A stretch of 57,348 nucleotides of DNA from Mesorhizobium sp. M00.F.Ca.ET.216.01.1.1 (GCF_004010325.2 NZ_SADR02000034.1:1-57348), one strand, 5' to 3'; shown: positions 31,270 to 40,626, counted from the first letter of the stretch. Made by a program: numbers and translations. Notes: generated by a model from the sequence alone, not told the origin.

Positions 31270-33517
31270 GAGTGGTTTCCGGTGTTCGTACGCCTCTTGC
31301 GCGGCGCGCCCGCAGGCGGCCGAAAATGTTGGCCTGGCGCACCCAGATGTCAATCAGCACCGCAATGATGAGGATCCCGCCAATGAAGACGTTGATCCAG
31401 TGCTGCGGCATGCTGAAGCCCTGGACATTGAGCTGCAGGAGCGCCCGGACCAGGGTGATCACCGCCGCGCCAGCCAGCGCGCCGATGATGGTGCCGTGGC
31501 CGCCAAAAATCGACCCGCCGCCGATGATCACGGAGGCGATGGCGTCGAGTTCGCGGAACTGGCCGGCGACCGGATTGAAGCTGCGGAAATAGGCGACGTT
31601 GATGATTCCGGCCATGGTTGCGCAGAGCGCCGCCAGCATAAGCGCGACGAAGCGGACCCGGTTGGTGTTGATGCCGGCATAGGCGGCAGCGCGGACATTG
31701 CCGCCGGTCGCGTACACCTTCTGCCCGAACGGCGTATAGGCCAGGACGATGCCGGCGAGGAGCGCGACGAGCAGCATCCAGATGGTCTGGATGCTGACCA
31801 CCTCGGCGACCGTGCGGAAGATGCCGTCGGGAAGAAAAATGCGGTAATGAAGGAGAATGTCGTTCACCTTGCGCCCGAGCAGGCTGTAACCCTCGGGCCA
31901 GCCGGTTAGTTGCTGGCCGGCGACGAACCAGGCGGCGAGGCCGCGGGCGATGTAGAACATGCCAAGCGTGACGATGAAGGCCGGCAACTTGAATCCAACC
32001 GTGACGACGGCGTTGACGAAGCCGGCGGCCATCCCCGCGAGCAGTCCCATCGCAACGGCGGTGAGGGGGTCGGCGCCGAGGACTTTCAGGAAATAGGCCG
32101 CAGTACTGCCGGCGAGTGCAAGCACCGCCCCGACAGAGAGATCGATATCGCCTGCGGCGATGACATAGGTGAGCCCGATCGTGATCAGCGCCAGTTCCGT
32201 ATAGTTGAGCAGGATCGCGAAGCTGTTGGACAGGTTCCACCAATAGTCCGGCCGGAGGGCGAAGCCTGTCAGCCACAGCACCACAGTCAGGATGATGGCG
32301 AGCGCATCGCGCCGGGCGAGAAACTTGCCGAGCCCGGCCGCCGACAGCGCCATGTCGGTCGCCATTGCCCCCTTGGTCTGAACACCCTCGAGCGCGACGC
32401 CGCCGATCTCGTAGGCTGGGGGTGGCGACCCGCCGCGGAGCCATGCCCAGAGACGCGCCGCGACCTGGCGGCGAATGAGATAGGGCTCGATAAGCACTGC
32501 GATGACGAGAAGCAGCCCAAGGAAGACCGGCACAGCGCCGACCGGCAGCGAGTAGACGGCGTTGACGGTTATTTCCTCGTCGCCGATCTTGATGATGCGC
32601 GTGATCGGCCAGCCCTCGCGCAGCACCTTGTCGAGCAGCACCACCAGCAGGGCGCCAAGACAGGAGCCGGCGACCCGGCCGCGGCCGCCGAGGATCGAGG
32701 CGCCGCCGATGATCACGGCGGCAATGACGGTCAGCTCGCCGCTGACGCCGTAGAGCGGGGTCACGCCCTTGTCCTGGGCAGCCGACAGCAATCCGGCAAG
32801 GGTCGCGCACAGCGAGGAGATCAGGTAAGCCCGGACACGCACCCAGTTCGTCGGTATGCCAGCATAGACCGCCGCCTGCTCGTTGCCTCCGGTAGCGAAG
32901 GTCTCGTAACCCCAGCGTGTCTTGGCGAGCACATAGGCGCCGATCACGGCGACTATGGCGAAGATTACAATCTGGTTGTTGAAGCCGAAGACATTGGTCT
33001 CGCCAAGGTGGAAGAACATCGGATAATCTCTCGCCTTGGCGGGATAGTAGATTGCCTGGCCGTGCGTGAGCGCGAGCACGAAGCCGCGGCCGATGAAAAG
33101 CATCGTCAGCGTGGCGATGAACGCCGGCACTTTCAGGATGGTGACGAGCACGCCGTTGACGAGGCCAATCATCGTGCCCAGGAGCGCGCAAAGGATCACC
33201 GACGTGATGACGTCGAGATCGAGAAAGCCTGGCGCAAACAGCCTGGCGAAAACCACCGCTACCAGGCCGTAGGTGGAACCGACCGAGAGATCGAGGTCCT
33301 TGTTGACGATGACGAAGGTCATTCCGACCGCGATGATGGCAACGCGCGAGGTGTCGCGAAGCAGCGCGTGGAACGCCTCCGTCGACCCGAAGAACGCGGG
33401 ATTGACGAAAGCGCCGCCGATATATAGCAGCAAGAGCAGGGCGAGCAGCCCCGCCTCCCAGCCGCCGACAATCTGGGACGGAGCACGGCCGAGCGAGGTG
33501 GTCGCGATAAACACCAT
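31262..33517 (-). CDS. Fused tandem CUT2 permease (two permease domains in one chain)
   Basis: A 751-residue inner-membrane protein made of two complete CUT2 permease domains. The first runs over about 20-340 (GMTFVIVNKDLDLSVGSTYG; VIIGGASILGGRGRVAGSCL) and the second over about 400-735 (LTYVIAAGDIDLSVGAVLAL; VIIGGGSIFGGHGTIIGALA), joined by a linker near 350-395. Normal permeases of this family are about 320-350 residues and homodimerise. Here the dimer is presumably built in. No frameshift or internal stop separates the halves, and each differs from the other in sequence, so the duplication is old. It lies between the binding protein and the ATPase. Confidence 0.92.
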   Translation of the reverse strand: MVFIATTSLGRAPSQIVGGWEAGLLALLLLLYIGGAFVNPAFFGSTEAFHALLRDTSRVAIIAVGMTFVIVNKDLDLSVGSTYGLVAVVFARLFAPGFLDLDVITSVILCALLGTMIGLVNGVLVTILKVPAFIATLTMLFIGRGFVLALTHGQAIYYPAKARDYPMFFHLGETNVFGFNNQIVIFAIVAVIGAYVLAKTRWGYETFATGGNEQAAVYAGIPTNWVRVRAYLISSLCATLAGLLSAAQDKGVTPLYGVSGELTVIAAVIIGGASILGGRGRVAGSCLGALLVVLLDKVLREGWPITRIIKIGDEEITVNAVYSLPVGAVPVFLGLLLVIAVLIEPYLIRRQVAARLWAWLRGGSPPPAYEIGGVALEGVQTKGAMATDMALSAAGLGKFLARRDALAIILTVVLWLTGFALRPDYWWNLSNSFAILLNYTELALITIGLTYVIAAGDIDLSVGAVLALAGSTAAYFLKVLGADPLTAVAMGLLAGMAAGFVNAVVTVGFKLPAFIVTLGMFYIARGLAAWFVAGQQLTGWPEGYSLLGRKVNDILLHYRIFLPDGIFRTVAEVVSIQTIWMLLVALLAGIVLAYTPFGQKVYATGGNVRAAAYAGINTNRVRFVALMLAALCATMAGIINVAYFRSFNPVAGQFRELDAIASVIIGGGSIFGGHGTIIGALAGAAVITLVRALLQLNVQGFSMPQHWINVFIGGILIIAVLIDIWVRQANIFGRLRARRARGVRTPETTHA

Positions 33518-33602
33518 TGGTCTCTTCTGGTCGATTTTCCTGCTGCCGCGCTGCGGGGAAGCCTGCGCCCTCCCGCAGCGATTTCAGATGTCCGAGCGGG
33601 GC

Positions 33603-34685
33603 TCAGTTCTCGAAGCGCTTGCCGACGTTTCCTACAGTCTCCTGCGTCACGAGTTGGGCGCGCGTGTCGAGATTGGCGGCCGCAATGCCGCGGTCGATCT
33701 GCAGATAGAGCTGCATGACCGGATAGAAGCCCTGCAAGAAGGGCTGCTGACCGAGCGCGCCGGTCAGGTCGCCGCTCTTCAACGCATCCTGCTGGGCCGG
33801 ACCGAGGTCGAAGCCATAGGCGCAGATTTTGCCGGTCTTTCCGGTCTGGGCGACGGCCTTGGCGAGCGCCGGCGTGAACACGTTGTTGCCGGCGAACGCG
33901 CCGACGACGTCACCGCGCGATTCGAACAGCGTCACGATGCCGTTCACCGGATCGTTCGGATTGGTGTCGATGCCGGTGTTCTCGGGACCTGCGTCGACCT
34001 TGAAGGCATCAAGCTTGCCGGCGTCTTTCAGGCCTTTGACGATCGCGTTGAAGGCCGAGGTGACGCGATTGTTTACCTCGATGTTGCCCATTGCGGTCGA
34101 CGACGGCAGGACAATCGAGCCCTTCTCGATACCCTTGTCCGCCAGGCACTTGACGAGCGCCTCGCCGGCGATCGCCGCAGCGGAGGCGTCCTGGCCAGTG
34201 TGGCTGAGGCTGCTGCGGTCGAGGATCGTGCCGTCGAAGGAATTGGTCGTGGCTACCGGTATGCCCTTGGCCTCGGCGGCCTTGACGATGTCGTTATAGG
34301 CGCCAACCTGTGGCGTGGTCATGATCAGCCCGTCGATCGTCGGATCCTGCACGATCTGGTTCAGGATTTCGATCTCGCGGGCCGGGTCGTCGGTCGGCGA
34401 TTCCGAGCCGAGCAGCAGTATCTTGGCGCCGATCAGATTGCCGGCGACGGTCGCGCCGACATAGACCGGATCGAAGAAGCCGTTGCCGGCCGTGTGTGTC
34501 ACGATCGCGAAAGTGAGGTGACCATCGGCCGAATGGAAGTCCTTGGTGGTGGCGGCCTCCGTTGCGGCTTCTTCGAAGTTGTAGCCGCCGACTGCTTTCT
34601 CGACGCTGCCGGATTGTGCGAATGCGGACGGAACGCCGAGCAACAACGCCGCGGCGCATGCCGCGAGCGGGAAAGTACGTCTCAT
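33603..34685 (-). CDS. Sugar ABC transporter binding protein (FrcB type)
   Basis: A 360-residue periplasmic binding protein. The signal peptide is about 1-23 (MRRTFPLAACAAALLLGVPS, cleavage at AFA-Q). The mature part has the peripla_BP_4 layout with HLTFAIVTHTAGNGFFDPVY and TIDGLIMTTPQVGA. FAGNNVFTPALAKAV and YGFDLGPAQQDALKSGDL resemble rhizobial fructose-binding FrcB. The start follows GGGAGGAAAATC. It is first in the leftward operon; the gap of 85 bases to the fused permease is short. Ligand: probably a hexose or related sugar, unproven. Confidence 0.88.
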   Translation of the reverse strand: MRRTFPLAACAAALLLGVPSAFAQSGSVEKAVGGYNFEEAATEAATTKDFHSADGHLTFAIVTHTAGNGFFDPVYVGATVAGNLIGAKILLLGSESPTDDPAREIEILNQIVQDPTIDGLIMTTPQVGAYNDIVKAAEAKGIPVATTNSFDGTILDRSSLSHTGQDASAAAIAGEALVKCLADKGIEKGSIVLPSSTAMGNIEVNNRVTSAFNAIVKGLKDAGKLDAFKVDAGPENTGIDTNPNDPVNGIVTLFESRGDVVGAFAGNNVFTPALAKAVAQTGKTGKICAYGFDLGPAQQDALKSGDLTGALGQQPFLQGFYPVMQLYLQIDRGIAAANLDTRAQLVTQETVGNVGKRFEN

Positions 34686-34968
34686 GATTTTCCTCCCTTG
34701 CATTCAACGGGCGGAAGCCGTTCGAGCGCAACTATTCAGGAGATATCCGACTGCTTCCTCCCAATTTGCGATTTTCTGCCCAAAGTGTGTGCAAGTAAAT
34801 AGCCTCCCAATTTTCACGGCCGATTTGTTTCGGAGCGCGAGGCATCCGCGCCGTCGATGTCTTTGTAATCGAGCCGACGGTGTTGTGGGTGCGTCTTCAG
34901 CGCGGCGGCATCTTTTTCAAACGTCGGCAAGCTTGGATCGACATGATCCCATGCGTGGCCAGGGGATC

Positions 34969-35973
34969 TTAAAGTTCGAGGCAAACCTTGCCAAAGTGCT
35001 TTTGGGATTCGTAGTACTTGAAGGCAGCACCGATTTCCTGCAGCGGAAAACTGCTGTCGATAACGGGCTTCAAACGATTCGCCGTTATCGCCCGAATCAT
35101 GTCCTCTTGATCGTCTCTGCTGCCAATGGAGATCCCGCTGATACGAATTTGATTCGAAAACAGAGCCGGGATCGACACTTCTCCCGCGAAACCAGTCAAG
35201 ACGCCGATCAGAGCGATATGCCCGCCCGCCCTGCAGGCTGTAATTGACTGCGTCAAGGTGCCGGGTCCGCCGACCTCAATCACCTGGTCGACACCGCGTC
35301 CGTCCGTCAAATCCTTTGCCTTCTGACCCCAGTCCGGCACGGCCTTGTAATTAATGACGGTGTCGGCCCCGAGTCGCCTAAGCTGTCCCAACTTCTCCTC
35401 TAGGGAAGACGTAGCGATTACTCGGGCGCCCGCAGCTTTCGCGAATTGCAGCGCGAACAACGATACACTACCGGTGCCGAGGATCAGCACCGTATCACCG
35501 GGCTTCACCTTGCCGCACACCACCAGGCCTCTCCAGGCGGTGACTCGCGTGCAGGTGAGCGTTGCCGCCTCTAGATGCGTATAGCCTGCCGGTGCCTTCG
35601 TGAAGGCGTGCGCCGGCATGCACACGTACTCGCTGGCATAGCCGTCAAAACTTTCTCCCGGTATGTCCCGCTTGGTAGCCGGCGTCATTTCGCCTCCCAG
35701 CCAATAGGGGTAAAACGTGCTGACGACGCTATCTGCGACCTTGAACTCGTCGACATCGTCCCCGAGCGCAACCACCTCTCCAGCGCCGTCGGACAGCGGA
35801 ACGCGCCCGTCGGCGCATGGTGTTTTCCCCTGCGCCACGAAATCGTCACGGAAATTCAACGAGCAGGCCCGGATCCTGACCAGCAATTCACCCGGCCTTG
35901 GTTGGGGATGATCTTCCTCGACCAATTCGAGATTCTCCAAACCTCCGGGCACTCTCAGCCTAACCAGCCTCAT
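34969..35973 (-). CDS. Quinone-oxidoreductase-like alcohol dehydrogenase (MDR family)
   Basis: A 334-residue medium-chain dehydrogenase/reductase. It has the GroES-like N-terminal domain (about 1-130; PLSDGAGEVVALGDDVDEF) and a Rossmann domain with VLILGTGSVSLFALQFAKAAGARVI-type glycine pattern. The Cys/His ligands for the catalytic zinc of true alcohol dehydrogenases are absent, so this is a zinc-less member. The start has AAAGGAGATATCC directly upstream, an ideal ribosome-binding site. It lies 99 bases after the LysE gene, same strand. Substrate unknown. Confidence 0.87.
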   Translation of the reverse strand: MRLVRLRVPGGLENLELVEEDHPQPRPGELLVRIRACSLNFRDDFVAQGKTPCADGRVPLSDGAGEVVALGDDVDEFKVADSVVSTFYPYWLGGEMTPATKRDIPGESFDGYASEYVCMPAHAFTKAPAGYTHLEAATLTCTRVTAWRGLVVCGKVKPGDTVLILGTGSVSLFALQFAKAAGARVIATSSLEEKLGQLRRLGADTVINYKAVPDWGQKAKDLTDGRGVDQVIEVGGPGTLTQSITACRAGGHIALIGVLTGFAGEVSIPALFSNQIRISGISIGSRDDQEDMIRAITANRLKPVIDSSFPLQEIGAAFKYYESQKHFGKVCLEL

Positions 35974-36072
35974 GGATATCTCCTTTGACCGTCCATCCGG
36001 CAGGCGCCTGCGCGCTTTCCGTGATGGCCTCGCCGGTGTTGCGCTTTTCCTTCGGCCGCCGCCCGTGATTGC

Positions 36073-36699
36073 TCAGCGGTGCTTGATTGCCGCGGCGGAC
36101 AGTCCTGTCGCGACGAAGGTGATGCCTGCGCCGATATTGATCCCAGCCACCATGCGCGGGCGGCGAAGCAGCCAACCGCTGAGCACCGAAGCGAAGCTGC
36201 CGATGAGCGAGAGACCGACGACCGCGATCACTGCAAGCCACGCACCATAGGTCATCATCTGCATTGTCACCGGGCCGCGGTCGGCACTGACGAACTGGGG
36301 AATGAACGCAAGGACGAACAATCCGATCTTCGGGTTGAGCACATTGGACATCAGGCCGGCCAGGTAGATCGCATGCAGCGGCCGCCTGGCGGTCGGCGCG
36401 AAGGTGACGAGGTTGCGGTAGAGCAGTGCCCTGGCGCCCAGCCATACGAGATATGCCGCGCCGATCAGCTTGACCGCCAGGAAGGCGATCGTGGACGCCT
36501 GGATGATCAAGGCGAGGCCGTAGGCGGCGGCGACCGAGTGGACCAGGATGCCGGTACCGGCTCCCAGAGCCGAAAGCGTTGCCGCAAGGCGACCCTGGCT
36601 CAGCCCGCGCGCGATGGAAAGGATGATGTCGGGGCCTGGCGCCAGTACGATCAGGACGCTTGCAAGCGTGTAGGCCAGCCAGATTTGGATCGGAAACAT
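36073..36699 (-). CDS. LysE/RhtB family exporter
   Basis: A 208-residue inner-membrane protein with about six helices. The N-terminus IWLAYTLASVLIVLAPGPDI followed by LSIARGLSQGRLAATLSALG is the LysE/RhtB signature (PGP and the G-rich helix). SNVLNPKIGLFVLAFIPQF is the second conserved block. The family exports amino acids or related metabolites. GAGAGGACAAGACC precedes the ATG. It lies upstream of the MDR oxidoreductase in the same direction and may form a two-gene unit with it. Confidence 0.88.
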   Translation of the reverse strand: MFPIQIWLAYTLASVLIVLAPGPDIILSIARGLSQGRLAATLSALGAGTGILVHSVAAAYGLALIIQASTIAFLAVKLIGAAYLVWLGARALLYRNLVTFAPTARRPLHAIYLAGLMSNVLNPKIGLFVLAFIPQFVSADRGPVTMQMMTYGAWLAVIAVVGLSLIGSFASVLSGWLLRRPRMVAGINIGAGITFVATGLSAAAIKHR

Positions 36700-36827
36700 G
36701 GTCTTGTCCTCTCTGCCTTAGGGCCAGCGGTCGACCGCCGCGCCTTGGGGCGCGTCCGATCCATTCCCGAAGGCAGGTTCCGGGATTGTGATGGTTCGCT
36801 TTCCTCTAGGGTGGCGCCGGGCGGTAC

Positions 36828-37244
36828 TTAGCCGGGCGGCATTCGCTCGAATGTCTGCAGCGCGCTATCCATCGTGTCCCAGGCGAGACCGCGGACGCCG
36901 TAGGTCACAACAGTCGGATTGAACCGGCTTGGGTCATCAAGGCTCGAGGCATGGACCGCGATCAGATCCGGCTTGGTAGCGAAGCCCAGGTAGACAGGTG
37001 TTCCGCAGATCGGGCAAAAGGAATGGATGTTCTCGTTCCCGCTGTCCCCGGCGACGTGCCAGTCTGTCGCCTTGCCGGTGATCTTCATGTCTGCCCGCGA
37101 CGCAAACGTCAGATAGGATGTGTGACCGGTGCCGCTTCTCTTCTGGCAATCGCGGCACTGGCAGTGGTTCTCGAAGATGGGGGCTGCCTTTGCCTCGTAG
37201 CGGACGGCGCCGCACGCGCATCCGCCGGTATAAGAAGTGCTCAT
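36828..37244 (-). CDS. GFA-family (glutathione-dependent formaldehyde-activating-like) protein
   Basis: A 138-residue zinc protein. The Cys pattern is clear: CACG near residue 9, HCQCRDCQKRSG near 27-38 and FCPICGTPV near 76. It matches the GFA/CENP-V family, whose prototype speeds the reaction of formaldehyde with glutathione; most family members have no proven role. It lies 24 bases downstream of the SRPBCC gene, same strand, so they are probably co-transcribed from the MocR-linked promoter region. Confidence 0.9.
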   Translation of the reverse strand: MSTSYTGGCACGAVRYEAKAAPIFENHCQCRDCQKRSGTGHTSYLTFASRADMKITGKATDWHVAGDSGNENIHSFCPICGTPVYLGFATKPDLIAVHASSLDDPSRFNPTVVTYGVRGLAWDTMDSALQTFERMPPG

Positions 37245-37268
37245 GTGCTCGGCTCCATGATCCGGGGT

Positions 37269-37745
37269 TCAGGCTGCCAGTTCGGACGCGCGCGGCTTCG
37301 CGAAGACATCGAGCGCCTGACCCGTTTCGAGGAAGGATTTCAGGCTGGAGAGGACGATCGGCCAACCGCGCTTGACGCCGTTCGCCATGCCGCTGTCGGC
37401 TTCGAGTTCGTCATGGGTGACAGTCAGCCGGACCATGGCCTCGTATTCCTCGAGCTCGAAAGTCACCCGGCTGTAGCTCGCCGGATCCGACGCCTGCGAA
37501 GCGTTTGCCCAGGTGATGACGAGACGGGTCGGCGGGGAGACCTCGATGACCTTGCCGACGAGCTCGACGGTCCGTTCATCATTGGCGCGGATATGCTCCC
37601 ATCTCGAACCGGGCTTCCAGTCAGAGACGTTCTCGTGGCCCCAGTAGCGCCGTGCGAGGTCTGGTTTCGTTATGGCCTCGAACACCTTTACCGGTGTGGA
37701 GACGATATAGGTCGTATAAGTAAAGCTGGTCGTTTCCTTGGTCAT
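37269..37745 (-). CDS. SRPBCC (AHSA1-like) family protein
   Basis: A 158-residue START-like protein, beginning MTKETTSFTYTTYIVSTPVK with VFEAITKPDLARRYWGHEN, the AHSA1 pattern. ERTVELVGKVIEVSPPTRLV and VRLTVTHDELE are its conserved strands, and a C-terminal helix ends in LKSFLETGQ. Its start follows AAAAAGGAGCGCAAC. It heads a short leftward operon with the GFA gene and faces the MocR regulator across a 268-base gap that contains three matching half-sites. Ligand unknown. Confidence 0.88.
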   Translation of the reverse strand: MTKETTSFTYTTYIVSTPVKVFEAITKPDLARRYWGHENVSDWKPGSRWEHIRANDERTVELVGKVIEVSPPTRLVITWANASQASDPASYSRVTFELEEYEAMVRLTVTHDELEADSGMANGVKRGWPIVLSSLKSFLETGQALDVFAKPRASELAA

Positions 37746-37920
37746 TGTTGCGCTCCTTTTTGTTTCACGAGTGTAGGTAGATGGGGAAACCGTACTCGCG
37801 TGAGTGACAATCGTGTCGCGATTGATCGCGTCGATCGCAACGCTCGGCTGCTTGCCGGACATGGATGAACGATAAATCCCCACCCGTGGCGCGGACAGTC
37901 ACAGTGACCAGGCATCTGAT

Positions 37921-37980
37921 ATGGTACAGCGTTGTGTTTGGGCGAACTGTACCATCCAAGAAGACGGCCATCTGTACCAG
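37921..37980. promoter_or_regulatory. Three ATGGTACAG-type sites in the divergent promoter
   Basis: ATGGTACAG (37921-37929) is the exact inverse of CTGTACCAT (37947-37955), and CTGTACCAG follows at 37972-37980. The centre spacing is 26 and 25 bases, close to two and a half helical turns. MocR-family regulators bind pairs of such repeats, and the sites lie between the divergent MocR and SRPBCC/GFA genes. The MocR protein encoded at 38014 is the natural candidate. Confidence 0.65.
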
Positions 37981-38013
37981 TCGGCGTCGGAGGATTCGCG
38001 GTAGGTAAGGAGC

Positions 38014-39459
38014 ATGCAAGATCAAGAACCCGTCGAGATTCTGTATCTGCAGGTAGCAGAATCGCTCGCAACACCGATCCGCGCCGGAACGCTCATTCGC
38101 GGCGAACGCATCCCCTCGGTGCGCGAACTGGCGCGCAGCCGCGACGTCTCTATTGGCACTGTCCTGCAGGCATACCGGATACTGGAGGACGCACACCTGA
38201 TCGAGGCGCGGCCGCGTTCGGGCTATTTCGTCGCCGCGCGGCCGCCGAGCCTCCCCGAACCCGAGACCTCAAACCCTCCGGCGGACTCGATGGCAGTGGA
38301 CGTCAGTTCACTCGCGGTGCGCGTGATGCACCTCGCGCACGATCCCGGTTACGCATCGTTCGGCGCTGCCTGTCCGGGCGCGGACCTGTTCGCCGAGGAG
38401 CGGGTGCGCCGTGCGGTCAGCCGCGCCGTGCAACGCCATCGCGCGACATTGTGTCGGTACACGACCGGTTACGGCGACGAGAGCCTGCGCCGGGCAATTG
38501 CACGGCATGCGCTGCGCATGGGGTGCCAGATCGACCCGCGCGACGTCGTGGTGACAAACAGCTGCCTCGAGTCGATTACGCTGTGCCTGCGCGCGGTGAC
38601 GCGACCCGGCGACATCGTCGCGCTCGAATCGCCGACCCTCTTCGCTTTTCTGGAAATCCTCGAGAACCTGCATCTGCGCGCGCTCGAGATTCCGACGCAT
38701 CCGCGCACCGGGTTCTCGCTCGACGCCCTACAACTCGCCTTTGACACGCAGCCGATCAAGGCTGTGCTTGCGGTGCCCACGCTCTCCAATCCGATCGGAT
38801 CGAGCATACCACTGGCCGATCGGCGCCGCCTCGCGCAAATGATCGCCGAACGCGGCATCCCGCTGATCGAAGATGTTCTCTACAACGATCTTGCCGAACA
38901 CGAAGACCAGCGCCAGGCGGTGCGCTCGTTCGACACGTCGGGCCACGTGATGATATGCGGCTCGTTCTCCAAGACGGTCGCGCCTGGGCTTCGTCTTGGC
39001 TGGGTCGACGCCGGACGCTGGGGCGCCAAGCTTGTGCGCATGAAGGAATCGACCAGCGGCAGCCAGACGGCGATAATTGAGCGCGCGTTGGCCGATCTGC
39101 TGGCGCAACCCGGCATCGAAGCCGGGTACCGTCAGATCCGCGCAACGATCGCAGCGCGGGTCGACGAAGCGCGTGGGCTGATCGCGCAACACTTTCCGGA
39201 AGGCACGCGTGTCACCGATCCGCAGGGAGGTTTCATTCTGTGGGTCGAGCTACCGCATGGAATCGATACCCTCGAACTGTTTCAGACCTGCCTGGCGGAG
39301 AGCATCGTGATCGCCCCGGGCAAGATGTTCAGTGCCACCGACCACTTCCGCCACTGCATTCGCCTTGGGCTTGGCGGCCGCTGGGACGATGCGCATCGTC
39401 ACGCGCTGCGGCGCGTGGGAGAGTTGGCGAAAGCCATGGTACCGAGCAGCTCTGCTTGA
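38014..39459 (+). CDS. MocR-family regulator (GntR winged helix + aminotransferase fold)
   Basis: A 481-residue regulator. The GntR-type HTH is at 1-75 (RIPSVRELARSRDVSIGTVL). An aminotransferase class I/II fold follows from about 100. PLP-binding residues are visible: SFSK with Lys320, plus Asn259 (SNPIG), Asp287 and Tyr290. MocR proteins sense PLP or amino compounds and regulate vitamin B6, GABA, taurine or, in rhizobia, rhizopine genes. It is divergent from the SRPBCC/GFA pair and shares the repeats in the gap. The effector is unknown. Confidence 0.92.
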   Translation: MQDQEPVEILYLQVAESLATPIRAGTLIRGERIPSVRELARSRDVSIGTVLQAYRILEDAHLIEARPRSGYFVAARPPSLPEPETSNPPADSMAVDVSSLAVRVMHLAHDPGYASFGAACPGADLFAEERVRRAVSRAVQRHRATLCRYTTGYGDESLRRAIARHALRMGCQIDPRDVVVTNSCLESITLCLRAVTRPGDIVALESPTLFAFLEILENLHLRALEIPTHPRTGFSLDALQLAFDTQPIKAVLAVPTLSNPIGSSIPLADRRRLAQMIAERGIPLIEDVLYNDLAEHEDQRQAVRSFDTSGHVMICGSFSKTVAPGLRLGWVDAGRWGAKLVRMKESTSGSQTAIIERALADLLAQPGIEAGYRQIRATIAARVDEARGLIAQHFPEGTRVTDPQGGFILWVELPHGIDTLELFQTCLAESIVIAPGKMFSATDHFRHCIRLGLGGRWDDAHRHALRRVGELAKAMVPSSSA

Positions 39460-39504
39460 AGGATCCATGTCAATTGAGGACCGTCGCGAATGCCGGCTGC
39501 CCCT

Positions 39505-40116
39505 TCAATCGCTGCCCTTGGCGCGCTTGCCAGCTCCAAACCTCAAACCGTCCATCAGCAGCGACACCAGCCGGCGCGAGCGGTCGCGCCAGTCCTTGGT
39601 GTCGGGCGCCGAATAGATGCCGCCCAGCGCATGCAGCACGTCGGAGCTGTCGATGTCGCTGCGGATCGAGCCTGATACAACCGCCGCCTCGACCAGCCGC
39701 CGCAAGGCGAGCGACACCCTGCCCGAGGTGTCGGAGAACAGGGTTGAGTTGGTGTTGAGCAGGATGCGCAGGCTGGTCGCCAGGCCGCGCTTGGTGGCGA
39801 TGTAGTCGACGAAGCGCTGCATCCATTGTTCCAGCGCAACGTCGGGCGGGTGGTGCAAAGCGAGTTCGTCGGCGGCCGCGCACAGCCCCTCCACTTCGCG
39901 CCTATAGACGACCTCGACTAGGTGCTCGCGCGTCGGAAAGTGCCGGTAGAGCGTGCCGATGCCGACGCCGGCCTGGCGCGCGATCTCCTCCAGCGAGGCA
40001 TCGACACCATGCGCAGCAAAGGCCGTCGCCGCGACCTCGACCAGCGCGTCGCGGTTGCGCTGGGCGTCGGCGCGCAGCGGTTTTGACGCGGCGGCTTCGG
40101 CCTTGTCGGCGGACAT
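39505..40116 (-). CDS. TetR-family transcriptional regulator
   Basis: A 203-residue repressor. The N-terminal HTH (about residues 16-62) reads ALVEVAATAFAAHGVDASLE, then IARQAGVGIGTLYRHFPTRE. The C-terminal ligand domain is helical. The start is uncertain: ATG at 40116 is used; a TTG at 40149 sits beside an A8 tract and has no clear ribosome-binding site. It is divergent from the molybdenum hydroxylase operon and has an operator-like palindrome 80 bases upstream, so local control of both is likely. Confidence 0.88.
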   Translation of the reverse strand: MSADKAEAAASKPLRADAQRNRDALVEVAATAFAAHGVDASLEEIARQAGVGIGTLYRHFPTREHLVEVVYRREVEGLCAAADELALHHPPDVALEQWMQRFVDYIATKRGLATSLRILLNTNSTLFSDTSGRVSLALRRLVEAAVVSGSIRSDIDSSDVLHALGGIYSAPDTKDWRDRSRRLVSLLMDGLRFGAGKRAKGSD

Positions 40117-40195
40117 TGCGGGCGGCTGCGAGGTCAATTTTTTTTCCAATATCGATCCGGGGCTTGAAGCGGATACGGCAAGCTCCTAGGTAAGT

Positions 40196-40215
40196 AAGCG
40201 GAGGCTCCTCCGATT
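40196..40215. promoter_or_regulatory. Palindrome between TetR gene and molybdenum hydroxylase operon
   Basis: AAGCGGAGG and CCTCCGATT are inverted arms with one mismatch around a two-base centre (CT). Size and position suit a TetR operator. It is 80 bases from the TetR start and 411 bases from the hydroxylase operon, with a repeat element in between. Confidence 0.5.
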
Positions 40216-40301
40216 TCATCAGCGCCTTCGACAAATATAGTCACGGGATCGAGTATGTCACGTCCTGAGAGCTTGCAAGCCTACAGCCTCCCCTGCCCGC
40301 T

Positions 40302-40520
40302 GGAGATTGGCGAAGACAGACGAGCGCGTAATCTCCCCCCAAGTGGGGAAGATGTCCGGCAGGACAGAGGGGGGCGCCGTCCCGCCAGCCTGTCAGCTAA
40401 TCGCAGTCGTTTCGTCGGACCGGTTTCCATCTGGGCTAAACTGCAAAGTCGGCGACCCTTCGCGCCCCCCTCTGCCCTGCCGGGCATCTCTCCCACGAGG
40501 GGGGAGATTGGCCGTCACCA
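40302..40520. repeat. MITE-like palindromic element, copy A
   Basis: The left side begins GGAGATTGGCGAAG and continues through an AATCTCCCCCC...GGGGA hairpin to AGGACAGAGGGGGGCGC. The right side is its reverse complement in outline, GCGCCCCCCTCTGCCCTGCC and then a CTCCC/GGGGGAGATTGG hairpin. The outer right terminus is degenerate. About 60 bases in the middle are unrelated. With the TetR operator, this fills the 510-base gene-free stretch 40117-40626. Confidence 0.65.
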
Positions 40521-40626
40521 ACGCCTTCGCATTTCACACCTAGCCATCCGGTGATCTTGCCCTCCCCGCCGGGTGCCAGATCATTCCCCTTCCGACTTCG
40601 CGTCAAGCAACTGGAGCCAGACGCCC

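Noticed and set aside
31910..33427. A 505-residue open frame antisense to the fused permease
   Set aside because: Highly charged His/Asp/Arg-rich composition typical of the complement of membrane-protein genes; no domain seen.
40300..40520. A possible CRISPR array or small-RNA cluster
   Set aside because: The repeats are inverted arms of one element, not regularly spaced direct repeats with unique spacers.
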